Origin: Enchytraeus crypticus
Taxonomy: Eukaryota; Annelida; Clitellata; Enchytraeida; Enchytraeidae
DNA length: 64,000 nucleotides
Direction of reading: 5' to 3'
NCBI GenBank assembly: GCA_905160935.1
Contig: CAJHZI010000822.1
Coordinates: 270,001-334,000, forward strand
Shown: piece after piece, positions 38,016-56,463 of the stretch
How positions within the stretch are numbered: the stretch's first letter is position 1
Layout of the letters: each line of letters opens with the position of its first letter
The notes under the pieces: generated by a model
Database searches by the model: none
Told to the model about the DNA's origin: nothing
Seen by the model: the letters and a program-made list of their open reading frames with translations, nothing else
Translations under genes and position numbers: made by a program

Positions 38016-38280
38016 CGCCTGCAGAGACACACTCGACCCAGGCGCTTAGCAAATACCCGCAGAGACGGACTCGACCCGGGTATTGCCGTGGACTACCAGC
38101 CTCCTCGCCTGCAGAGACACACTCGACCCAGGCGCTTAGCAAATACCCGCAGAGACGGACTCGACCCGAGTATTGCCGTGGACTACCAGCCTCCTCGCCT
38201 GCAGAGACACACTCGACCCAGGCGCTTAGCGAATACCCGCAGAGACGGACTCGACCCGGGTATCGCCGTGGACTACTAGC
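38016..38280. repeat. 90-bp tandem repeat carrying paired hairpins
   Basis: Just under three units of exactly 90 bp. Each unit consists of two related halves with the shared core GCAGAGAC..ACTCGACCC. In the first half the core is enclosed by CGCCTG/CAGGCG, in the second by AATACCC/GGGTATT. One frame is open across the array (30-residue period), but a structural role looks as likely. Confidence 0.85.
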
Positions 38281-38640
38281 CTCTTACCTGGGCCTACCCA
38301 GGGGGACACCGAACTCTCTTGCCTCCAAATTAGCCTTCGCGGCTTGGAACACTAGCCAACCTGAGGGGCCCCCTTACCTATCCCGTAGGGAGTCGGTAAG
38401 GGGAAGGATCATTGAGACTCGATCCTTTATGAGAACTACACGTTGTACACCGTATAGACCCATCGGAGCCGCCCTCCTGGGAACCTACTCAGACGAACCA
38501 AGTAGGCCCCCGGCCCCAACTTGTTTCTATTGTATCTCCGGCCGCTTAATATACTACTCAAGCGATCGACTTCAGCCAACCACGGCACTTCTCGTTTAAT
38601 CGATTTACGCGTTAGCTGCGTCACTTTGGAAATACCCAGC
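38281..38640. other. GC-rich tail of the unrecognised block
   Basis: Contains CCCCTTACC...GGTAAGGGG (38369-38403), able to form a 9-bp stem, and CCTGGGCCTACCCAGG at 38287-38302. A 62-codon minus-strand ORF (38436-38624, MTQLTRKSIKREVPWLAEV...) shows no recognisable domain. DNA turns AT-rich again after 38640. Confidence 0.35.
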
Positions 38641-39380
38641 GTAATAATCTAGCTAGGCCTACTTATAACTTCGACTTATATAATCTATCATAAATCTTTG
38701 GAAATACCCTACGTCACTTAATATTTATAAATAACAGCTGTATAATATTTGCTTTCGATCTATAATATATATTTCCTAATATATTAATAACTGCTATATA
38801 ATATCTGTTTTCTATCTACAATATATATTTCTTAATATAATAATTGTGAACAAGGCGTGTTCATTACAGTACGCATTTCTGAAAGACTAAAATCCGCGTA
38901 TAGCATTTTAGGTAGATGACGTTAGAGATGGGTAATATATAAGATTAATTATCTCTAGAAAGTAAAATATACATAGGCACTATAATAACTATAAGAACTT
39001 CGGAGAGGTAATTTTCTGTTGAATGTATCTGATTTTCTGATTTAACTGCTGCTATGATAATAAAATATAATATAGGAAGATCAATGAGAATACAACATAC
39101 ACATCGTGAAATTTGCGCATTAACTAAATATCTAAATAAAATAATTAAAATTATTTTAAAGGATAAAAATGTTGTTTACCAAATTTAATAAAGAGGTTTG
39201 CGAAAGTTGGCAACACTAATTTACGTCCGGTCGGCATTGAGTCGTTCCTGTTCCAGTTCTAATGAAAACAAAAATAAAATCTTTGTTTTCACAATTTTTG
39301 ATCATTTTCATTTGTTAAAGACATTGCAATTAGAAAATCATTAATACTGTTTATAAACTTGCACCTAATTGCTTAATAAA

Positions 39381-42300
39381 ATGTCTGCTGACGATTCCCT
39401 GCAATACGATTATCGGATCGGAGATTTCGTTTGGGCTAAGATGAAGGGATTTCCTCCCTGGCCGGGCCGGATTATGGAGCCTAAGCCCGATATGAAGGTG
39501 ACGAAAATAAAGGGAAAGCAGCTGGTGTTTTTCATGGGTTCTGAGAATTACGCATGGATTAACGAAGAGGTAGTGTGGCCGTATACAGAGTTTAAAGACA
39601 AGTATGGATCGCCGTCGAAACCCCATAAAGGTGAGACGATTTATGTCAAATGAATTATTTACATCGCTCTATATTTCGCCTTTGCCTAAAATGAAGGTGC
39701 AGTGAAAGGTAGCATGATTGGTACCTAGAGTGCTCTAGAAATACATGTTATTCTCCAATACTTTGGACTGAATTTCTGGATTTTGGAATTTGCACCGTTT
39801 TTGGACCTTCTTTTTGCTCGCCGGCTTGATTTTGTCTCAACAGTGCTCGATGTTGTCATTGATGACTGTAGCACTCTAATTGTTGTTGTTGTTGTTGTTC
39901 AGTGTTGATATTTTACTGCTGTAAAAAAGTAAGCATGCATTATAGTGAAATGATCCACTATGTTGATATATGTCACTTTTAATGAGTGTGTAACAGTATT
40001 TTCTATCCTAAACGGCTTAATCGACGTCAAATCTGAATAATCGTCCCCATTGCTTTGTTAACATACAGAAATGTAAACACAATTTGAGTTGTAGAGTCTA
40101 ATTAAATAAATAACGAATTTAACGTCCGGTTCCTCGCCATAAGGCAATGTCAGGGAATAAATAATTGTAACATTTAAGGTGTTTTCTTTCAGATTTCATC
40201 GAGGGAGTGCGGCAAGTGGAGGAGCAATTAAAGGCCAACCCCCCTTCAGCCATTCCCCGCAGGGCCCGTACCCCCTCCCCCCCTCGCTCCACCACCTCCT
40301 CCGTCGACCAGAAATCATCTGGAAAGAGTAGAAAGCTCTCCGTCAGTTCAGCGACTAAAACAACCGCGCTATCAAAGACCCAGCAGTCTACTCCTCTGTC
40401 CACCTCGACTGGAAAGAAACGTGCCGCCACTGACGAAAAGAAGAACTTCAAGTCGGGGAAGTCTCTGGCAAGCCCCGGCAAATCCCGTCTGTTGGAAAGA
40501 GACTTCAGTCCTAAGAAGCTGAAGATGGCGGGAGAGAACAGGTTGCTGGAATTCGGTTCCGAATCGGACTACGGAGATACTTTGTCGTCAGCTAATCATG
40601 CTGCGGCTCTCTCGGAGCCGTCGACGTTCATGCCTGATATTCTGCCGCTGTCGTCGCCAGATCAGATGCTTGCGAAGAAGAACATTGTGCCGACGCCGCT
40701 CAAGATCGGTTTCCTCGGCATCGGAATCATGGGGAGCGGTATGGTGGAGAACCTGCTCAAGTCTGGGCACGAAGTTACGATATGGGTATGACGCTCGATT
40801 AGTTAGAGTATGAGATGTTGGATTGGTCAGAGATATGGGTATGAGACGTTAGATTAGTTAGAGATATGGGTATGAGACGTTAGATTAGTTAGAGATATGG
40901 GTATGAGACGTTAGATTAGTTAAAATATGGGTGCGAGACATGATTGCTTAAAATATGTATATGAGAGGTGTAATCGGTTAAAATATGGATATATGAGGCG
41001 TATGATTGGTTAAAATATAAATAAGATACTTAAGGTTGGTTAGAATATGTGTATGAATCATATGATTGTTTAGATATAAAGGTAAGAGATGTTTGATTGG
41101 TTAGTGATATGAATATGACGTTGTTGCTGTAGCTTAGAATCCTAGCTATGCTAACTGATGTTGTTGTTGTAGCTTAGAATCCTAGCTATGCTAACTGATG
41201 TTGTTGTTGTTGCGTAGAATCGTAACAACGCTAAGTGCCGGGAGCTAGTTAACGAGGGAGCGTTGAAAGGCAGTGACCCCGCGGAAGTCGTGCAGTCATG
41301 TGACATCATCTTCTCGTGCGTCAGTGATGGACCAGCGCTCAAAGATCTCGTGTTTGGCAACTCTGGCGTGCTTCAAGGCATCTCTGCCGGCAAGGTGCTG
41401 CACTCTGCCTTGTCACGATGTTAATTAAATAATTAATTAAATTAAAATAATATGATTTTAATTAATTAGTTTAATTAAATAATTTTATAAACAGTTTAAT
41501 TCTGCAACAGTCTGAGCATTCCTTATAATGGATTTAATTGATTGACTGACTGATTGACTTGCTGATTGACTGGTTGATTAATTGATTGACTGACTGATTT
41601 ATTGACTGTTTGTTTGTTTGATTGAATGACTAATTGATTGATTGACTGACTGACTGAATAATTGTACGTTTGATTCATTGATTGACTGATTGATTGATTG
41701 ATTGATTGTTTGATTGACTGACTGATTGATTGACTGTTTGTTTAAAATTGATTAACTGACTGATTGATTGATTGATTGACTGATGCAGTATTTTGTGGAC
41801 CTGTTGATTGACTGACTGATTGATTGATTGATTGACTGATTGATTGATTGATTGACCCAGGGATTTGTGGACCTGTCCACTGTGGACGTGGAGTCTATAC
41901 AGGATGTTAACGAGGCGGTGGTGACGAGGGGCGGCAGGTTCCTCGAGGCACCGGTGATCGGCACGAAGGAACTCGCTAAGCACGGTCAGCTGCTCGTGCT
42001 GGCGTCCGGTGATAAGACTCTTTACGATGACTGCTACTCGTGCTTCCAGGTGAGCAAACTGTGCCGTTATCGGTGCTTTGTGCCTTTATCAGTGTGTTGT
42101 GCCGTTATCAGTGTGTTGTGCCTCTATCAGTGCATTGTGCCGTTATCAATGTGTTATGCCGTTTTTAGGGTTAAAAGAATGCGTTGTGCTGGTACCTTTG
42201 TACTCTATTTTTCACACTATTTTTACATTTCATTCTGTTAGCCTGTATTCCTTATATTGTGCAGTTGTACATTGTATATACTATTTCTTGTATTGTATTT

Positions 42301-42814
42301 CCCTTGTACTGTATTTAAGTATTACATTGCACTAATTGCATTTTATTGTGCTGTAATGTATTACACTGCACACAATTTACAAGTATTGTATTGCACGGCG
42401 CAGGCTATAGGGCGGCACACAAAGTTCCTGGGTGAGATAGCCTCGGCCACGCGCATGAAGCTCGTCATCTCGCTGTTGCTCGGCACCACGCTCGCCGGCT
42501 TAGCCGAGAGCCTGGCTCTAGCCGACAAGCTCGGCTTAGCGACGGAGGACGTACTCCGAGTCCTGACCTTCACCTCCGCCTCCAGCCAGTTCCTGAAGGA
42601 GAAGGGCTCCGACATGATCCACAGCCGCCTGGATGAGCCGAGTTGTAAGCTCCAGATCATGGCTAAAGATCTTCGGCTATCCATTAACATGTCTGACACG
42701 GTTGATCAGCCGCTGCACGTCGGCTCAGCCGTCTGCGAGCTGTTCAAGAAGGCGAAGGCCAAGGGATATGGTGAGCACGATGTGGCGGCTGTGTATAGAG
42801 CGGCTGATCTGTAG
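39381..42814 (+). CDS. GLYR1: GLYR1/NPAC: PWWP plus dehydrogenase-like nucleosome factor
   Basis: Nuclear protein that reads H3K36me3 chromatin and is the LSD2 (KDM1B) cofactor in vertebrates; the fly orthologue is a nucleosome-destabilising factor. Five exons: 39381-39630, 40193-40785, 41218-41394, 41861-42049, 42404-42814 (TAG). They give 539 residues, close to 553 in human. PWWP domain at 11-90 ([18 protein letters not shown], with PPWP at the signature). Basic and Ser/Pro-rich linker at 90-245 with [11 protein letters not shown]. Rossmann motif [12 protein letters not shown] near 255, then [18 protein letters not shown] and [14 protein letters not shown]. The helix [11 protein letters not shown] keeps a lysine where vertebrate GLYR1 has methionine. 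The ATG was chosen because PWWP follows directly. An array of its last codons follows the stop. Confidence 0.95.
39755..39900 (+). mobile_element. Non-LTR 3' end, family C
   Basis: Solo 3' UTR in GLYR1 intron 1: TTTGGACTGAATTTCTGGAT, GCTCGCCGGCTTGATTTTG and a (TTG)n tail. Confidence 0.8.
40108..40157 (-). mobile_element. Retroelement fragment, G-like subfamily
   Basis: TTTAACGTCCGGTTCCTCGC then CATAAGGCAATGTCAGGGA. It ends about 35 nt before the GLYR1 exon 2 acceptor. Confidence 0.6.
40786..40925 (+). repeat. Donor-side tandem copies after GLYR1 exon 2
   Basis: The exon end plus donor (ATATGG|GTATGA) recurs at about 30-bp spacing as GATATGGGTATGAGACGTTA, roughly four times, each followed by GATTAGTTAGA. 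Every copy carries a usable-looking GTATGA donor. Confidence 0.8.
41138..41217 (+). pseudogene. Two eroded upstream copies of GLYR1 exon 3
   Basis: Copies at 41138-41157 and 41178-41197 (TTAG then AATCCTAGCTATGCTAACTG) match the true start after GTAG (AATCGTAACAACGCTAAG at 41218). They are separated by (TTG)n. The two copies are identical to each other, so they arose by a later duplication of a decayed first copy. Confidence 0.75.
41529..41860 (+). repeat. (TTGA)n tract before GLYR1 exon 4
   Basis: Degenerate tract ending GATTGACCCAG. It contains a 16-nt copy of the exon start at 41789-41804 (after GCAG: TATTTTGTGGACCTGT, against GGATTTGTGGACCTGT in the exon). Confidence 0.85.
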
Positions 42815-42975
42815 AGAGACGGCTGTGTATAGAGCAGCTGTTTGGTGTAGAGACCGGCTGTGTATAGAGCGGCTGATCTGTAGAGCCAGCTGTGTATAGA
42901 ACGGCTGATCTGTAGAGAGACGGCTGTGTATAGAGCGGCTTAACTTTGTAGAGAGATGGCTGATTTGTGTAGAGA
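42815..42975 (+). repeat. 34-bp array built from the GLYR1 stop codon
   Basis: About five copies of the last coding bases plus stop (GCTGTGTATAGAGCGGCTGA, TCTGTAG) separated by AGAGACG. The copies decay to the right. This parallels the SETDB1 array at 18764. Confidence 0.9.
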
Positions 42976-43412
42976 GTATATTAAGCCGTATTTAATCGTG
43001 CGCATTAAGAACTGTGTGTAAGCCGTGACTGTTGTATTTCAAGGTATTTTATTGTATTGTTTTATTTCTATAAATAATTAACGCGAATCACAGTGAAGCG
43101 ATCAATTATATTGACATCGGTCTCCTTTCTATTTGAAGATCCTTCGCCGTAGTTTCTCTATCGAGAAGTTCAGCAAGTAAACGGTTGTATTAAACCGTTC
43201 CATTTATTTTACTCTTCGAGGCAGCTGTTCAGTTGTTTTAAATGGTTTTATTAAGAAACGGTAAATGTTAATTTTATGATAGACTGAAGTGTTTGCTGAA
43301 AGGACAGTTTTTGTTAAATCTGCGCTGTAAGAGGAGGACGAGGAATTGTATTACAGTCGCTTGTGTTCTTATTATTTCTTTGATTTGGTTTAATATCTAA
43401 TTAGACTTAGTA

Positions 43413-43418
43413 AATAAA
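43413..43418 (+). terminator. Candidate GLYR1 polyadenylation signal
   Basis: AATAAA about 600 bp after the stop and past the stop-codon array. Other A/T-rich hexamers are nearby, so the choice is uncertain. Confidence 0.35.
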
Positions 43419-43761
43419 TATTATAAAACTGGAATTGTAGTAACTTGATTCAGTGTTAAAATTAAAAAGTGTTTAGGGACTGGGGTTTTTACTACTCACA
43501 TCTTTTTTATTGGCTGTGTTATAAATACGCAGTATGTTAAAATCACATTCCATTGGAAATGAGACAAGAATTATCCTGCAACAACTCATCCCTCAGTCTC
43601 TCTGTGTTGTAGAACGCTTAAACTGGTTTGACTGCAGTGTTTCAGTTTTTATACTGATGTACGAGCTGAAATCAGCTGTAAATCATGTAACATCTGTCTT
43701 TTTGCAGGTTCAGTCAGAAGTAGTAAAAAAAGTAACACTCATTATGAGGAAACGATCAAAT

Positions 43762-43974
43762 GTGTTGATATCTAGCACTTTTAAAACCACATGTTTAAAC
43801 CGTTAAGCAATTTGGATCATTTTCCGTGTAACAAGTCCAGTGAATGTCCGAGATTTTACTGTCAGATCAGCGCGGCTGGGATTCGAACCCATGAGAGTTC
43901 AATTCACCCCAGGATTTGTGATTAGAAAATTTCATGACGTTACCCCTAATCTATTGAGACATTCTATGTAATAA
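43762..43974 (-). mobile_element. tRNA-derived SINE, family F
   Basis: Minus copy: GTTGATATCTAGCACTTTTA, CCGAGATTTTACTGTCAGAT, box B GGATTCGAACCC on the complementary strand, ending AATCTATTGAGACATT. Confidence 0.8.
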
Positions 43975-44194
43975 TTAAATACTGTAATTAAATTATATTA
44001 AAGTATTATTTAACGCACTTAATAGATAACATTAATACAATCTTAGAATTAAAACAAAATAATAACACATTAATTAAATGCCGGCAAAGCCAATGTCAGC
44101 GTAATTAGATCTGTAATTAAATATTTTACTGTTATTAAATAAAATAAATTAAAATTCAATTTCTGTAGGCCTACAGTTTGCCCTTGTCTTGTCC

Positions 44195-44300
44195 ATTGCT
44201 ATTGAAGAATAGACCAACCACGAACTGCGCGTCGTAATAGGCGACCATGCTGGAACTGAGGAAGGCAAAGAGAAACCACATCAAAAAAGCATGCCTTTTT
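44195..44300 (-). mobile_element. Repeat family B fragment
   Basis: GAAGAATAGACCAACCACGA, ACTGCGCGTCGTAATAGGCG and GAGGAAGGCAAAGAGAAACC. Similar minus copies are at 29340-29440 and 59170-59370. Confidence 0.6.
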
Positions 44301-44768
44301 CCAATCTATATTCTACAATAAGGAGTAGAAAGGCAGACCCATATTATGGGTTAAACTTGCCTATCGATAGAGGGTGGAAGGAGACTGGGAATAGAAATAT
44401 TTACATCGAACCTATAAGTAGGCATAACTCTAAAGACAGAGCCAGTTTTGTACAAATCTGAAATGGCTCTGGCAATAGCCTTGAACATCTTGTAATGCTA
44501 ATTTCTTAACAGGCATGAGGTTGAAGGCTTATTTCTAGAGCAAAGTGGTGACGTGTGTGATAACATATTTGAATCTTTTATCATATATGCTGAAACATTG
44601 ATATTTTTACTTATGATTGGGGCACAAAATTTATCGGTGTCGTTGCTCTTTTTAGCTTGGAGATAGTTGAAACAAAACACGGAAGTTCCTCCATCTGTAT
44701 TTTAAGAACAGGAAATAAGTTTCAGAAGTAAACAAGTCGTTGTTTTATTATTAAATTAAATCCCAAAA

Positions 44769-54573
<9,805 letters not shown>

Positions 54574-54979
54574 CTGAATGCACTGGCAATCTACTTCAGT
54601 TCCATTAGCTCCAGGACTATGTTGTAACCTGTAATTAATTGTTCCGTTGTGTCCAATGACTGTAGAACGAAGAGTCGAAGAAATTTTCAGTCTGTGTTGA
54701 GTGAATACACTGGAAAACTATTTCAGTTAATTAACTCTCTGTTAGACGTAATCAATGTTACGTCAGTTATATTTAATTATTGTGTTGATCATCAGCCCCT
54801 GATGGGAACTGCTATAGTGTAGTTCTCAGAGTTCTACAAATGGCTGCTTACTATTGCGCCACATTGTATTACAGATTTGGTATGATGCTGCCGATTCTGT
54901 AGTCACTGATTGTATTACAGATTTGGTATGAGGCTTTGTCTGTTTTGTGATTGGTTTAGTTTTGTATTCTGGTTCATAT

Positions 54980-54985
54980 AATAAA
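54980..54985 (+). terminator. Candidate PSMC6 polyadenylation signal
   Basis: AATAAA about 410 bp after the stop codon, before the SINE at 55046. Confidence 0.6.
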
Positions 54986-55045
54986 TATCTCATTTAATGA
55001 CTACAGTTTTGAAGGTTATAAATTTTTGTCTTAGTTCATATTTAC

Positions 55046-55180
55046 TGGCTGGAGTCAGTGGTGATGTCGGTAAGATATCCGACCACGGATCAGTATGTGC
55101 GGAGTTCAAATCCTGGGCTCACCCGTCACTGACATCACTTTGGAGTGAGGAAACCGACGTTAACATTAACTTTAGCAGCG
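55046..55180 (+). mobile_element. tRNA-derived SINE, family A
   Basis: Plus copy; the converging minus copy at 55454 makes a wide inverted pair. Confidence 0.85.
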
Positions 55181-55453
55181 TTACTTTTTTACTTCGCGAA
55201 ACGGAGTTTTTACCTGATGTTTTTCTATCCAACGACTACTAGTAAGAAAAGAAATTACAGCAGTAACATCAATGTAACTCTATCAGTTATCAAGAAGTGT
55301 TAAACTGTTTTATAACATCAATTAAACTCTATATCAAGTGATATGATAACGCCATGATAATGATAGTATGACACGTATATGCAATAGTAATTTAATATGA
55401 ATGAGTGTAATATATAATACAGTGTTCTAGTTAATTGCAGCACACACTCGTCC

Positions 55454-55588
55454 TGGTTAAGCTACGGTTAACGTCAGTTTCCTCACTAGAAAGCGATGTC
55501 AGTGACGGGCGAGCCCAGGATTTGAACCCCGCACATACTGATCCGCGGTCGAGCATCTTACCGACTTCGCCACTCTCTCCAGCCAGTG
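55454..55588 (-). mobile_element. tRNA-derived SINE, family A
   Basis: Minus copy, box B GGTTCAAATCC on the element strand. Confidence 0.85.
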
Positions 55589-55754
55589 TAGAATTGTTTT
55601 TAGTCGTATTGATTCGCAATTGCTTAATGTTAATCAAATTGAATTGGTAGCCTGTTTTGAACACGTGCAGTTTGAGGTTAGTCTACACTTCAACAGTCTA
55701 AATGAATGGATTTAATACACAAAAATATATTGTTTTTCTATCTCTCTCCATAGT

Positions 55755-55850
55755 GATTATTATGAGGCAGGTTCAAGGTACACATTCTTACACATATACT
55801 GCTTTTTGACTCCATAAAGAGCACTCGACGATTCACGAGTTAATCCCTTG
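55755..55850 (+). mobile_element. Repeat family D fragment
   Basis: GCAGGTTCAAGGTACACATT and AAGAGCACTCGACGATTCAC, as in the copy at 18030. Confidence 0.5.
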
Positions 55851-55859
55851 ACAAAATAG

Positions 55860-55995
55860 CAATAATGATAAAAGAATTGGAGTACTACAGTCTTCGATGA
55901 CAACATCGAGCACTATCGAGACAAAATAAAGCGGGCGAGCAAAAAGAAGGTCCAAAAACGGTGCAAAATCCCGAAATCCAGAAAATCAGTTCAAT
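55860..55995 (-). mobile_element. Non-LTR 3' end, family C
   Basis: Reverse solo 3' UTR: GCGGGCGAGCAAAAAGAAGG, TCCAAAAACGGTGCAAAATC. Confidence 0.75.
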
Positions 55996-56245
55996 AAACA
56001 TGTATAAAAGACAACTATTTGTACACATTTTAATGTAGCTGGTAGCGTGGGTATAGTATAGCGTGATTTCCCGTTGCCTTCGTCACTTCTTGATCAGTCG
56101 ACTCTTACGACACGTGCAGATTTCGATTGTTTTATTCTTCAGTGTATCGACCATAACACGGGGATGTAATATTTACACACTTAACAATCATAAAGTCAAA
56201 CTTGGGCTTGGCTACATGCCATCAATTAATGAATGTCAAGCCATA

Positions 56246-56445
56246 TTGAATGTCTCAATAGCGTAGGGGTAACGTCATGAAGTTTTAAATGACTGATCCT
56301 GATGTGAATTGAACCCTCGTGGGTTCGAATCCTCGCCGCGCTGATCTGAGAGTAAAATCTCGGACATTCACTGGACTGGTTATACGGAAGATGGACTAAA
56401 TTGCCTAACGGTTTAAACATGTGGTATTAAAAAGTGATAGATATC
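56246..56445 (+). mobile_element. tRNA-derived SINE abutting the INSM-like stop codon
   Basis: Family F copy with box B GGTTCGAATCC, ending ATATCAACG and then TTTACTTTACTTT. It ends about 18 bp from the stop codon of the minus-strand gene at 56464, and may define that gene's 3' end. Confidence 0.8.
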
Positions 56446-56463
56446 AACGTTTACTTTACTTTA

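Larger units (their letters stand above)
43419..44768. other. Intergenic region between GLYR1 and PSMC6
   Basis: Contains a minus-strand SINE F (43762-43974) and a family B fragment (44195-44300). No gene seen. The PSMC6 promoter should be in the last few hundred bases. Confidence 0.65.
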
